The position numbers and the translations under genes were made by a program. From CAZAFN01 sp964484795 (GTDB lineage: Bacteria > Pseudomonadota > Alphaproteobacteria > Methylaequorales > Methylaequoraceae): a stretch of DNA of 47,008 nt. Each line of letters opens with the position of its first letter. Position 1 is the stretch's first letter. Under the pieces are notes generated by a model that did no database searches, was not told the DNA's origin, and was given only the letters and a program-made list of their open reading frames with translations. The stretch covers positions 1-47,008 of the forward strand of contig CAZAFN010000009.1 of NCBI GenBank assembly GCA_964484795.1, written 5' to 3'. Below, one piece after another: positions 33,748 through 42,581 of this stretch.

Positions 33748-35097
33748 TCATCCTAGCTTTTTTAGATGCGATGCCATCAAAAAAGATAGTTCAATTGATT
33801 GTGAAGCATTTAATCTTGGGTCGCAGTGAGTATGATATCTACTACCGAGATCTTCATCAGAAATTTTTTGAAGGCCGCCTATGCACTCTGTAACATTTTG
33901 ACCAGTCATCTCTAAGTGAACCCCTCCAGCATATGTCCCTTCAGATTTGTGAATCTTAAAAAATGACCTAACTTCACTTAAAATATTTTTAAAATTTCTA
34001 GTTTTAAAACCACTTTTTGCTTTTTCAGTATTTCCGTGCATTGGATCGCATGACCAAACAACATAAAATCCACTCTTCCTAACTTTTTTTATTATCGAAG
34101 GCAAAAGTTCAATGATTTTTTTTGCACCCATCCTAACTATTAAAACAATTTTGCCAACTTCATTTTTAGGATTTAAGGTTTTTATTAATTTTATCAACTC
34201 ATCAGGTTTGGCAGTTGGACCAACTTTAATACCTATTGGATTGCTAAGACCTCGACAAAATTCAACATGAGCATTATTTAAATTCCTAGTTCTGTCACCA
34301 ATCCATACCATATGAGCAGAAACATTATACCAATCTCCAGTTGTACTATCTATTCTGGTAAACGCAGCTTCATAAGGCAGTAAAAGAGCTTCATGAGAAA
34401 TAAAGAAGTTTGTTTCTGAAATCTGTCTAACTGTTTTACTATTAATTCCACAAGCATTCATAAAATTTAGACATTCTGTAATTCTATTGGCCAGAAATTT
34501 GAAATCTGAACCTTGTTTAGATTGTTTGACAAAATCTAGGTTCCAATTTTGAACATTTGATAAATCAGCATAGCCCCCATAAGCAAAAGCCCTCAAAAGG
34601 TTTTGCGTTGATGCCGCCTGGTTGTAAGCATTAATCATCCTTTCTGGATTAGGAATTCGAGCGTCTCTATTAAATTCAATGGAATTAATCATATCACCAA
34701 GATAACTAGGCAATTTTTTCCCATTTTTCTCTTCTATTGGAGAAGATCTTGGCTTTGCAAATTGACCTGCCAATCTTCCCAACTTAACGACAGGAACTCC
34801 TGCTGCAAATGATAAAATTATAGCCATTTGCATAATTACTCTAAAAGTATCTCTTATATAATTCGGGTGAAATTCAGCAAAACTTTCAGCGCAATCACCT
34901 GCTTGCAACAAAAAACCTGAACCATCAACACATTTTGCTAATTCTTTTTTAAGCTTTCTTACTTCACCCGCAAAAACCAACGGTGGAAGTTTTTTCATCC
35001 TTCTTACAACTTTTTTTAATTCTGAAACATTTTCATAAACAGGCTGATGCAAAGCTGATTTCTGCTTCCAACTTTCTGGATTCCATTTTTGTTTCAT
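33748..35097 (-). CDS. aroG: Class II 3-deoxy-7-phosphoheptulonate (DAHP) synthase
   Basis: This enzyme joins erythrose 4-phosphate and phosphoenolpyruvate, the first step to aromatic amino acids. The 449-residue, plant-like class II form is recognised from WKQKSALHQPVY, LLQAGDCAESF (metal cysteine), VKLGRLAGQFAKPRS, and the late DPMHGNT and GGVHLEMTGQNVTEC. These contain the metal and substrate residues. It is followed by nadE after a short gap with the ribosome site GGAGG, and preceded by gor at 55 bases. Confidence 0.96.
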   Translation of the reverse strand: MKQKWNPESWKQKSALHQPVYENVSELKKVVRRMKKLPPLVFAGEVRKLKKELAKCVDGSGFLLQAGDCAESFAEFHPNYIRDTFRVIMQMAIILSFAAGVPVVKLGRLAGQFAKPRSSPIEEKNGKKLPSYLGDMINSIEFNRDARIPNPERMINAYNQAASTQNLLRAFAYGGYADLSNVQNWNLDFVKQSKQGSDFKFLANRITECLNFMNACGINSKTVRQISETNFFISHEALLLPYEAAFTRIDSTTGDWYNVSAHMVWIGDRTRNLNNAHVEFCRGLSNPIGIKVGPTAKPDELIKLIKTLNPKNEVGKIVLIVRMGAKKIIELLPSIIKKVRKSGFYVVWSCDPMHGNTEKAKSGFKTRNFKNILSEVRSFFKIHKSEGTYAGGVHLEMTGQNVTECIGGLQKISDEDLGSRYHTHCDPRLNASQSIELSFLMASHLKKLG

Positions 35098-35152
35098 AAT
35101 ATTAAGTAGTTATAATGATTAAATTTTAAATTACAAATTTTATCATTTGCTT

Positions 35153-36499
35153 TTATTTTTTTAAAGTCACTATTTCTTCCGCACTAGTTGGATGAATGCC
35201 GATGGTATCATCCAACTGCTTTTTTGTAAGTCCATTAACAACTGCTACTGAAAAACCTTGAATAATCTCTGGAGCATTCTCTCCAACATAGTGCAAACCC
35301 AATATTTTATCATTAAGAGAATTAACTATAAGTTTAATAAAAACTCTTTCTTTTGAATCTGAAAGAGAGTGCTTTAGTGGTTTAAAATTTGATTTGAAAA
35401 CAGCAATTTTCTTATATTTTTTTTTGGCTTGCTTTTCCGTTAAACCTACAGTTGCCAAATTTGGATTGGAAAACACAGCAGTTGGTATATTTTCATATTT
35501 AAACTTTATTTTATTCTTTCTAGAAAAATTATCGATAAGATTCATTGCTTCCGATATTGCAACCGGTGTAAGTTGAATTCTGTTTATTATATCACCTATT
35601 GCATAAACATTTTTTTTTGACGTTCTAAAATAATCATTTACAACAATCGATCCATCCGATGATCTCGTTATTTTTGTGTTATCAATATTTAATTTATCCA
35701 GATTTGGCTCCCTCCCCAGCGCCTGAAAAACAAGATCATATTTAAAATTATTATTTCTACCGAAGTCAACTGTAAAAAAGTTTCTAGAAAAGCTAATCTC
35801 ATTTGGGAAATTCTCAGTTATAAACTTAACCCCCTTAAAACTCATCTGTTCCATCAAAATGGATGAAATTTCATCATCAAAATCTTTTAAAATTTTTTTT
35901 CCTCTTATACATACAGTCGTATCAACCCCTAAACCATTAAAAATGGACGCAAATTCGACTGCAATGTAACCTCCACCAAGTATTAAAATTTTTTTTGGTA
36001 ATTCTTTTAAATCAAATGCATCATCCGAAGTTATTATTTCATCATTGGCAGAAAATTTTAGTTTTTTTGGTTTTGTTCCAACTGCAATTAAAAACTTTTT
36101 TGATGAAATTTTTTTTTTGCCAACTTTCAAAAAATTTTTTCCTTGAAACGATGCATATTCATTAAAAATGGTTACTCCAGATTTCTTCAATAAATCCTTA
36201 TATATTTTGTTAAGTCTCAATAATTCTTTTCTTTTATTTTTTACAAGTTGGGTCCAGTCAAATTTTGAGGACTTCACTGACCAACCAAATGATTTCATTA
36301 TTTCCATTTCTTCGCAAAAATGCGACGAAAATGAATAAAGTTTCTTTGGTATGCATCCTCTGTTCACACATGTCCCCCCCAAATCCCATCCTTCAGCCAA
36401 TCCTACTTTTAATCCATTAGAAGAAGCAACTCTTGCGGCTCTAACTCCACCAGACCCACCTCCAATTACAAACAAATCAAAATTATATTTTTTCTGCAT
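35153..36499 (-). CDS. gor: Glutathione-disulfide reductase
   Basis: Gor keeps glutathione reduced with NADPH. The FAD motif is VIGGGSGGVRAARVA, the redox disulfide is CVNRGC in GGTCVNRGCIPKKL, the NADPH-side motif is LGGGYIAVEFA, and the C-terminal His-Glu pair is in IHPTSAEEIVTL. The 448-residue length fits the bacterial family. It is consistent with the glutathione-dependent GrxD encoded in this window. It sits after a hairpin terminator, so it likely starts a new transcript. Confidence 0.95.
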   Translation of the reverse strand: MQKKYNFDLFVIGGGSGGVRAARVASSNGLKVGLAEGWDLGGTCVNRGCIPKKLYSFSSHFCEEMEIMKSFGWSVKSSKFDWTQLVKNKRKELLRLNKIYKDLLKKSGVTIFNEYASFQGKNFLKVGKKKISSKKFLIAVGTKPKKLKFSANDEIITSDDAFDLKELPKKILILGGGYIAVEFASIFNGLGVDTTVCIRGKKILKDFDDEISSILMEQMSFKGVKFITENFPNEISFSRNFFTVDFGRNNNFKYDLVFQALGREPNLDKLNIDNTKITRSSDGSIVVNDYFRTSKKNVYAIGDIINRIQLTPVAISEAMNLIDNFSRKNKIKFKYENIPTAVFSNPNLATVGLTEKQAKKKYKKIAVFKSNFKPLKHSLSDSKERVFIKLIVNSLNDKILGLHYVGENAPEIIQGFSVAVVNGLTKKQLDDTIGIHPTSAEEIVTLKK

Positions 36500-36528
36500 A
36501 ATCTATATATATATGCAAAATGAATAAA

Positions 36529-36557
36529 AAAAAAGGGATGAAAAACATCCCTTTTTT
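36529..36557 (-). terminator. Rho-independent terminator between the FMN reductase gene and gor
   Basis: The inverted repeat AAAAAAGGGATG / CATCCCTTTTTT (36529-36540 and 36546-36557) with a five-A loop gives a six-pair GC-containing stem flanked by A/T runs on both sides. It therefore works in either direction. It sits in the 123-base gap downstream of the gene at 36623-37141 and upstream of gor. It is the clearest terminator in the window. Confidence 0.85.
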
Positions 36558-36622
36558 GCAGTTAATGGAAAGCAAGCTTGCAATCATACTAACGACTATT
36601 AATCAAATTTATTTATACTTTT

Positions 36623-37141
36623 CTAAATTTTTTTGTAAAATTGGTCTAAAATCTCCTCAAATTCACTTCCATCAATATCTTTCTTTTTAGTCTTTATAAT
36701 GGAACGATCCATAACTTCAGCCCCTAGATAAGTAAGTTGCAAAGTAAATCCTTTCACGAAATTATGTCCATTTCCTCCTGATGACGTACAAACAAGAGAA
36801 TGTTTGTCTTTAAACCCCTCTTTCCAGTCATCTGTTGTCCTACTAATCCAAGCTATAGCGTTTGTTAAAATAGGTGAAATTCCTCCATTATATTCAGGAC
36901 TACACCAAATGATTGCATCTGAACCAACTAAAATATCCTTAATTTTGGTAATATCGTCTGGAAATGAGCCATCTTGCCTGAAGTTTTCTTCTAGTGTAGG
37001 CGTATATAAAGGTAAATCAAACTCTTCAAGAGATACAACTAAGCACTTAATGTTGTCTTTATTCTCAAAATGAATCTTAATTGAGCTTGACAGTTCGTAA
37101 TTTGTATTTCTAGTTGAGGAAACAATGAGTAAATTCTTCAT
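36623..37141 (-). CDS. NADPH-dependent FMN reductase family protein
   Basis: A 172-residue flavodoxin-like protein. The phosphate-binding start is LLIVSSTRNTNYELS, and the characteristic SPEYNGGISPILTNAIAW binds FMN. The later SSGGNGHNF is also typical. Members reduce FMN, azo compounds or quinones with NAD(P)H. No substrate can be given from sequence alone. It is followed by a hairpin terminator and is separated from the YidD-GNAT gene by 84 bases. Confidence 0.88.
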   Translation of the reverse strand: MKNLLIVSSTRNTNYELSSSIKIHFENKDNIKCLVVSLEEFDLPLYTPTLEENFRQDGSFPDDITKIKDILVGSDAIIWCSPEYNGGISPILTNAIAWISRTTDDWKEGFKDKHSLVCTSSGGNGHNFVKGFTLQLTYLGAEVMDRSIIKTKKKDIDGSEFEEILDQFYKKI

Positions 37142-37225
37142 TTTGACGATATTAAATTTAGTTTAAATCTAATGCAAATCTTTTTAAAATTTCTACTAAA
37201 AAAATTAGATTGTGATTTTTTGCAT

Positions 37226-37894
37226 CTAAATTCTAATTAGAAGCTTTTTGTGCAGTCCTATATGTTCTACAAAAAACAGTTTGCCAACTTCGGTAAAACC
37301 AAATTTCTTATAAAAATTAATAGCTACAATTCTAGAGTTACACCAGATTATTTTAAATCTTCTTTTTTTGAGTTCCATTACCAGATGATTCAACAACAAA
37401 GAACCAAAACCTCTTCTACAAAATTCACTAACTGTAAACATTCCTCTAATCTGTGCTGATTTTTCATCAAGTTGATCTATTTTTTTTTCAATTATAGTTA
37501 GACCAGAAACTAAATCATTTTCATAAAACAGTCCAAAATGAAGTGTTTTTGAAGAATCATCGTCATCATATTTAGACAATTTCTGAGGAAGTTTATCATA
37601 TAATTCTTTCAATCTATGCAATCTAATCTTTTTTAAAGGAATCTTAAGTATCTTCAATTCATTGCTATTTTTAACTGGATCATATCCACTTCCTCCAAAT
37701 GGATGACATCGAACAAGTCGTTTAAAAGTCAGATATGTTCCCTTAAAAAAGCCAAATTCCCTGAAAGATTCAATTGAATATTGAGAGCAAGTAGGATAAA
37801 ACCTGCAATTAACTCCTAAAAAAGGGGAAATTGCTAATTGGTAAAATCTAAGAAATATGATGGCCAATTGATTAAACGGATTCTTTACAATCAT
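37226..37894 (-). CDS. YidD (membrane insertion efficiency factor) fused to a GNAT acetyltransferase
   Basis: Residues 1-75 are a full YidD: an amphipathic N-terminal helix, FYQLAISPFLGVNCRFYPTC with its cysteines, and RCHPFGGSGYDP. YidD helps YidC insert inner-membrane proteins. Residues about 78-222 are a GNAT N-acetyltransferase with the acetyl-CoA loop RRGFGSLLL in motif A and a typical C-terminal NFYKKFGFTEVG. No stop separates the halves. I start at ATG 37894, which overlaps the cysS stop as ATGA and begins IVKNPFNQLAI; the frame extends 12 bases further to 37906. yidD normally sits between rnpA and yidC, so both location and fusion are unusual. Confidence 0.87.
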   Translation of the reverse strand: MIVKNPFNQLAIIFLRFYQLAISPFLGVNCRFYPTCSQYSIESFREFGFFKGTYLTFKRLVRCHPFGGSGYDPVKNSNELKILKIPLKKIRLHRLKELYDKLPQKLSKYDDDDSSKTLHFGLFYENDLVSGLTIIEKKIDQLDEKSAQIRGMFTVSEFCRRGFGSLLLNHLVMELKKRRFKIIWCNSRIVAINFYKKFGFTEVGKLFFVEHIGLHKKLLIRI

Positions 37895-39282
37895 ACTTTT
37901 CTCCAAATCGTTCCTTTCTCAGTATCCTCAAGCTCAATTTTCAAATCCTTTAATTTCAATCTAATTTCATCAGCTTTTTTGAAATCTTTGTTCTTTCTAG
38001 CCATTTCTCTTTCTTTTATGAAATTTTTTATCATTTTAACATCGTTAGCCAGCATAGAATCTGAAGCGTTTTCTTTTTTCTGGTTATTTACTAGTCCAAG
38101 AGTTTCCATACCTCTTAAAATAGCTGATTTTATTTGTTTTTTCTTAGATATGTTTTTATCTTTTAAAAGATTAAACCATCCATTAAAGAGGCTAAGAGCC
38201 TTAGGTGTATTTAAGTCATCATAAAGTGAACATAGAAAATCATTGAAATATTCGTCAGATTCGTCATTCTTTGATACTTGAACATCTTGTAAATCATCTA
38301 ATACTTTATAAAATCTCAATAAAGTTTTCTTGGACTGCTCCAAAATCTTTGATGACCAATCTAGTGGTTGTCTGTATTGTGAACTTAGCAGGCTATATCT
38401 TATTACTTGTCCAGAATATTTTTTTAGCAAGTCATTTACTAATTGGATGTTTCCAAGTGATTTTGACATTTTTTCTCCACTAAATGTGACAAAACCATTG
38501 TGAAACCAATAATTACAAAAAGTCTTTGGATCCGAATCAATTGAAAAAGCCGAACAACTTTGGGCTATCTCATTTTCATGATGAGGGAATGTAAGATCAA
38601 CCCCTCCGCAATGTATGTCAAATGGAATGTTAAGGCATTTCTGAGACATCGCACTACATTCTATATGCCATCCTGGTCTGCCAAAACCCCATGGTGATTC
38701 CCAACTTGGTTCATCTTTTTTACTTGGTTTCCACAAAATAAAATCCTCGGGGTTTTCTTTGTATTTAGCAATCTCAACCCTACTCCCAGCAATTTGTTCA
38801 TCCTTAGATCTTCTCGACAAACAACCATAAAATTTGTACTTTTTTACATTAAACAGAACATGACTATCCGAAACATAAGCACAGTCGTTTTTCAATAATT
38901 TCTGAATCATATCAATCATCTCTGAAATATTCTCGGTTGCTTTAGGTTGATGGTCAGGCAGTTTTACTCCTAAACTTTTCATATCATCATTATAAATTCG
39001 ATGGTAAGTTTCTGTGATTTCATTGATGGGTTTTTTTGAAGAATTTGCCGCCTCAATTATCTTATCATCAATATCAGTGATATTGGATACAAAGGTCACG
39101 TTTTTAAACTTGGTTTTGATAACTCTAATTAGGAGATCGGTTACAACTGCCATCCTTGCATTGCCAACATGCGCAAAATCATAAACTGTTGGTCCACAAG
39201 CATAAATTCTGACTTTTTTATCATCTATCGGTTTGAATTCTCTCTTTTCTCTTGTAAGACTATCAAACAGCAAAATTTCCAT
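37891..39282 (-). CDS. cysS: Cysteinyl-tRNA synthetase
   Basis: CysS charges tRNA-Cys. Zinc and ATP motifs are YACGPTVYDFAHVGNAR (HIGH-type), GGVDLTFPHHENEIAQS and the KMSKS in SGEKMSKSLGN. The 463-residue length is standard. The C-terminal anticodon region is present. Its stop overlaps the YidD-GNAT start (ATGA), so the two are co-translated. It is preceded on the same strand by two small hypothetical genes. Confidence 0.97.
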   Translation of the reverse strand: MEILLFDSLTREKREFKPIDDKKVRIYACGPTVYDFAHVGNARMAVVTDLLIRVIKTKFKNVTFVSNITDIDDKIIEAANSSKKPINEITETYHRIYNDDMKSLGVKLPDHQPKATENISEMIDMIQKLLKNDCAYVSDSHVLFNVKKYKFYGCLSRRSKDEQIAGSRVEIAKYKENPEDFILWKPSKKDEPSWESPWGFGRPGWHIECSAMSQKCLNIPFDIHCGGVDLTFPHHENEIAQSCSAFSIDSDPKTFCNYWFHNGFVTFSGEKMSKSLGNIQLVNDLLKKYSGQVIRYSLLSSQYRQPLDWSSKILEQSKKTLLRFYKVLDDLQDVQVSKNDESDEYFNDFLCSLYDDLNTPKALSLFNGWFNLLKDKNISKKKQIKSAILRGMETLGLVNNQKKENASDSMLANDVKMIKNFIKEREMARKNKDFKKADEIRLKLKDLKIELEDTEKGTIWRKV

Positions 39283-39295
39283 TATAGATTAAATA

Positions 39296-39478
39296 TTATT
39301 TTAAAAATTCACTAATTGAAGATCGGAAATCATCATCAATTACGAAAAAGAAACCATTCTCCTCATGAATAGATGAACCCGAGGAGTGAAAATCTTTTAT
39401 GTGTTTAACAAACCTTTGCACATCATCAACCACATAATTCTGATTGTTCATATCTTTAATTTTAAGTTTTTTATTCAT
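39296..39478 (-). CDS. Small hypothetical protein
   Basis: I do not recognise this protein. From ATG 39478 it has 60 residues, with no signal peptide or membrane helix; DDVQRFVKHIKDFHSSGSSI suggests an amphipathic helix. The ATG overlaps the stop of the DUF4177-like gene by 8 bases, which supports this start over the open frame back to 39538. The gap to cysS is 13 bases, so it may be cotranscribed with it. Confidence 0.5.
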   Translation of the reverse strand: MNKKLKIKDMNNQNYVVDDVQRFVKHIKDFHSSGSSIHEENGFFFVIDDDFRSSISEFLK

Positions 39479-39671
39479 TTTTCTTAAAAATGTATCTAAA
39501 TCTTGAACTTTTACCATCTTTATTAGTGTTATTTTCACCTAAATCTATCACAGTAATCAATTCATAACCTTCATTACCGAAATATTCATTCAATTTCGAC
39601 TCAACCTCTTCATTGTTGTGATGTTCAATGTTGACATAATCCAATACTTTATATTTTACATTGTTACTCAT
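39471..39671 (-). CDS. DUF4177-like small protein
   Basis: A 66-residue product of the pattern YKVLDYV, then EVESKLNEYFGNEGYELITVID, then a terminal FRYIFKK strand. This beta-helix-beta arrangement, with the Gly-Tyr-Glu-Leu turn, is like DUF4177 proteins (consensus around GWELVSV). Their function is unknown. ATG 39671 is chosen; a TTG at 39686 is also in frame. It overlaps the following small gene. Confidence 0.6.
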   Translation of the reverse strand: MSNNVKYKVLDYVNIEHHNNEEVESKLNEYFGNEGYELITVIDLGENNTNKDGKSSRFRYIFKKNE

Positions 39672-39753
39672 CTTACTGATCTTCAAAGATTAATTTTCTC
39701 AGACATATTAAACATACTTTCATTTGGTGATTTAATGAAACAAAATTCAAAAT

Positions 39754-40275
39754 TTATTTATTTTCTTTTATTTTTCTACATTTCCCAAAAAGACTATGCA
39801 AAGTTTTTCTTTCAAAACTTTGATTTGATTTGTTCATCTCAGTATCATCAAAACTCGAGGAATAAATAAAATTACCCGCATAATCTAGGCTGAATACATC
39901 TTTTTTGTTAGGTTCTTCTACACAGTTAAAATTTCTATTTTCCTTTTTATCGAACCTAACATCATGCATCCATGAACAGTGCATAACATCTGGATAACCC
40001 GAAGCTTTTATGATTATTAATTCAAAAAAATGAGAATATTTAGGAAAAAATTGTTTTTTCTTATTTTTTCTTTCCTCATTTTGTTCTCTAATAATATCTT
40101 CTCTACTTCTTGACAATTTTATTTTAAAATCGCCTAAACCAAGATAATTAATTATCTCACCATAATCTTTCCCTAAAAATTCCAAACCATTATGCGCAGT
40201 AGTTTTGCAATGATAATAATCTTCACTGAAAAGTGGATGAGAAAAAAAGAAAAAAAGAAAGAATATTTTTTTCAC
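39754..40275 (-). CDS. Exported hypothetical protein
   Basis: A 173-residue protein of no family I recognise. It has a clear signal peptide (MKKIFFLFFFFSHPLFSE, with cleavage probable after Ser or Ala-like residues near 17). The mature part has four cysteines (YHCKT, HCSW, NCVEE, GKCRK), which suggests disulfides. It is the last of three minus-strand genes for small secreted proteins (41203-39754), and only 4 bases separate it from the one before. Confidence 0.6.
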   Translation of the reverse strand: MKKIFFLFFFFSHPLFSEDYYHCKTTAHNGLEFLGKDYGEIINYLGLGDFKIKLSRSREDIIREQNEERKNKKKQFFPKYSHFFELIIIKASGYPDVMHCSWMHDVRFDKKENRNFNCVEEPNKKDVFSLDYAGNFIYSSSFDDTEMNKSNQSFERKTLHSLFGKCRKIKENK

Positions 40276-40279
40276 CTAA

Positions 40280-40768
40280 TCAAAATACCTTTTTTCTTAT
40301 TTTTTCACAATCAAAGCTAACAATTCCTGCATAAGGTGTACCGTATTGCTTTTTTGATGGTTTAATAGTAAAGGTAGTAAAAAAATTCTTCTTTTTAATA
40401 ATTATATCATAGAAAATTTTCCCAATTAGGTCAGTATCTTTGCCTGTAAAAATCCTAAAATTCCATTCGGTTTTCTTGTCAATTAAATCCAAAGAAACAT
40501 CATTTCGAGAGTTGTGATAAATTTTGTAATAATTATTTAATCCAAGTATGTTTGACTTAAATGCTTTGTCATCAAAATTATAATTGATAAAACCATCATT
40601 GACCTTTGCATTTCCTAAACTTTTCCTTGTCTTTGTGTCCACTTTTCCATCATTGAAATATTGCTGAGATTCCATCCATTTACATTCCAAGACTAGTTCT
40701 TTTGAACTTAATTCAAAAAAACAAAGCCAAAAAAGATGAAAAAGGATTAAATTTCTTATTTTAAACAC
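40280..40768 (-). CDS. Exported hypothetical protein
   Basis: This 162-residue protein is unrecognised. It has a basic N-terminus and a hydrophobic signal segment (about residues 6-20), then ELVLECKWMESQQYF. It has a beta-rich look with repeated Asn/Asp-Phe-Lys turns, and a pair of cysteines bracketing the mature chain (ECKW at the start, FDCEK at the end). The arrangement resembles the neighbouring exported proteins more than anything in metabolism. It probably shares a transcript with the gene 4 bases downstream. Confidence 0.58.
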   Translation of the reverse strand: MFKIRNLILFHLFWLCFFELSSKELVLECKWMESQQYFNDGKVDTKTRKSLGNAKVNDGFINYNFDDKAFKSNILGLNNYYKIYHNSRNDVSLDLIDKKTEWNFRIFTGKDTDLIGKIFYDIIIKKKNFFTTFTIKPSKKQYGTPYAGIVSFDCEKIRKKVF

Positions 40769-40798
40769 AAACCAAAACTTTTAATCTCAACTAATTTT

Positions 40799-41203
40799 TT
40801 ATTCTAGCTCGTTTTTTAGTTTTTTTAAATATTCTAAAATAGGAATTCTCAAAATTATACATCCCATTTCTTTTTTATCATTTATGTTTAGCGTTTCTCT
40901 GTTAATTCTCATAAAAAGCTGATTAGAAAAATCAATTCTTTCAAGATACACATAATTTTTGTCGGTAAGATAATGGTGTTTGTCTCCTTTAAACTCTATT
41001 GCTTTGTTTTCTAAATCTAGGGTAAGTTCAGCAAAGAATTTCTTATCTATAAATTCAAACGCATGTTTACTGTTATCCAAATCGCAGATTAGTTTTAGTC
41101 CAGTCAAGTCCTTATGATGTTTTGAATTGATCGGAAAGGAAAAAAAAACACAAAACACAAATATAATTACCTTGTCGAGTTTTCTTGGGTTAATTTTTAC
41201 CAT
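40799..41203 (-). CDS. Exported or membrane-anchored hypothetical protein
   Basis: A 134-residue protein with a basic start and one hydrophobic helix (VIIFVFCVFFSFPI, about 12-25) followed by a polar domain, consistent with a signal peptide. Two cysteines (LICDLD near 40 and GCIIL near 114) could form a disulfide, as in the neighbouring secreted genes. I see no known motif. It is divergent from the exported gene at 41240 over 36 bases. Confidence 0.55.
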   Translation of the reverse strand: MVKINPRKLDKVIIFVFCVFFSFPINSKHHKDLTGLKLICDLDNSKHAFEFIDKKFFAELTLDLENKAIEFKGDKHHYLTDKNYVYLERIDFSNQLFMRINRETLNINDKKEMGCIILRIPILEYLKKLKNELE

Positions 41204-41239
41204 TTGTTAATATTACTAAAATCTATAAAATAAAAAAAC

Positions 41240-41632
41240 ATGAGAAAATCATTATTTGTAATCTTATTCATTTTTTTTTCAACCCCATCCCTTTGCTTTG
41301 GTGAATGGTTCAGGTTATTCACCATTAACAAGGGAGATTTGTACTTAGAAACTACGTCAATAAAAAGGGAAGGAGAAAATGTTTTTTTTTCACAACTTGT
41401 AAATTATAGGCGTCCACAGTCTAACGGAATGTTATCATTAAAAATATATTCTCAAATTGACTGCACAAATCTAAAAACAAGAGATTTAAACTATGAAACA
41501 TTCAAAAAAAGCATGGGAGAAGGTAATGATTTTTATAATGGAACTCCAAATAAAAGTTGGAAAAATTCCAAACCGGGAAGTAGTGTTTATTTTTTGAATG
41601 AAGTCCTATGTGATAGAGTCATTAAAAAATGA
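41240..41632 (+). CDS. Exported protein resembling surface-adhesin protein E
   Basis: A 130-residue product with a signal peptide ending near CFGEW. The pattern after it is WFRLFTINKGDLYLETTSIK, then VFFSQLVNYRRPQ, then a cysteine in IDCTNLK. This looks like the small beta-rich surface-adhesin E family (tryptophan start, D-x-Y-x-D/E-T-x-S-I, strand with VNY). The role in this organism is unknown. Start ATG 41240. It is separated by 70 bases from the next plus-strand gene. Confidence 0.6.
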   Translation: MRKSLFVILFIFFSTPSLCFGEWFRLFTINKGDLYLETTSIKREGENVFFSQLVNYRRPQSNGMLSLKIYSQIDCTNLKTRDLNYETFKKSMGEGNDFYNGTPNKSWKNSKPGSSVYFLNEVLCDRVIKK

Positions 41633-41702
41633 TTCACAAACCTGAATTTTATCTTTTAGCACAAATTTTTCCAATCACAAAAAAATATGTTAGTGTAATT
41701 TA

Positions 41703-42362
41703 ATGACTGAAATTTACGGTAAAACTCACAGAAAATTGCAAGATCTATTTGAATCGAGAAAAATGGCTGATCGATTGAAAGATATGATAGTAAAGAATGA
41801 ATTTGATGATGATGCAAAAAATTTCATTGAATCAAGAGATATGTTCTTTTTATCAACCATAGATCACAACAATAGACCAACTGTCTCTTACAAAGGTGGT
41901 GACCCAGGGTTTGTTACCGTGGTTGACAAAACAACTCTAGCCTTTCCCAGTTATGATGGAAACGGAATGTTTATGTCTATGGGGAACATAGAGCAAAATA
42001 ACAAAGTAGGAATACTTTTCATATCTTTCGAAAAACCTCATCGATTAAGAGTTCATGGCAATGCATCTATTTCTGAAAATGATCCATTAATGACTAAGTA
42101 TAAAGAAGCGGATTTGATTGTTAGAGTAAAGTTGACAGATTACTGGCAGAATTGTCCACGTTATGTTCACAAATACGTCAAAGTGAATGAATCAAAATAC
42201 GTTCCTAAAGAAAATAAAAAAACACCCGTAGCAGGATGGAAAAAGACTGATGTAGTCCAGGACGTATTATCAGAGAAAGATAAAAAAAAAATTAAAAAAG
42301 AAGATATCATTGGAATAGAAGAGTGGATGAAAAAGGTAAAGTCCGGAGATCCATCGGCTTGA
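41703..42362 (+). CDS. Pyridoxamine 5'-phosphate oxidase-like (PPOX) FMN-binding protein
   Basis: A 219-residue protein of the split-barrel FMN-binding superfamily. MFFLSTIDHNNRPTVSYKGG (about 48-67), the following FPSYDGNGMFMSMGNIEQNN and VGILFISFEKPHRLRVHG are the flavin site blocks. The family holds general stress proteins and putative flavin or F420 reductases. No substrate can be assigned. It is a single cytoplasmic gene that ends before the longest gene-poor stretch of the window. Confidence 0.88.
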   Translation: MTEIYGKTHRKLQDLFESRKMADRLKDMIVKNEFDDDAKNFIESRDMFFLSTIDHNNRPTVSYKGGDPGFVTVVDKTTLAFPSYDGNGMFMSMGNIEQNNKVGILFISFEKPHRLRVHGNASISENDPLMTKYKEADLIVRVKLTDYWQNCPRYVHKYVKVNESKYVPKENKKTPVAGWKKTDVVQDVLSEKDKKKIKKEDIIGIEEWMKKVKSGDPSA

Positions 42363-42440
42363 ATTCACAAAAATTCATTTCATCAATTTCAAAAGCACAA
42401 CCACAAAAAAAAGAATAACATAAGTTTGATCACAACCAAC

Positions 42441-42581
42441 TTACAGAAGTGATTCATCAATTACACTATGTTGACCATCATTGAATATTCCTGATTTTCT
42501 TTCTAGTTTTTTATGATAGTTTGATAACATTCCGTACAGAATCAAAGCTAGAAAAAAAATTAATGGGGAAAACTTTTTCAC
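42441..42581 (-). CDS. Candidate mini-ORF: 46-residue single-pass membrane peptide
   Basis: From GTG 42581 to TAA 42441 this short frame encodes 46 residues: a basic start (KKFSP), one strongly hydrophobic helix (LIFFLALILYGML) and a polar tail with KKLERKSG. That profile fits a real small membrane protein. Its GTG overlaps the stop of the frame just upstream (GTGA). The ribosome-binding site is weak. It could also be the second half of one broken gene together with the preceding frame. Confidence 0.38.
   Translation of the reverse strand: MKKFSPLIFFLALILYGMLSNYHKKLERKSGIFNDGQHSVIDESLL

Noticed and set aside
37895..37906. Longer start for YidD-GNAT.
   Set aside because: It extends into cysS without added conservation, while the ATG at 37894 gives the common ATGA overlap and a normal YidD start.
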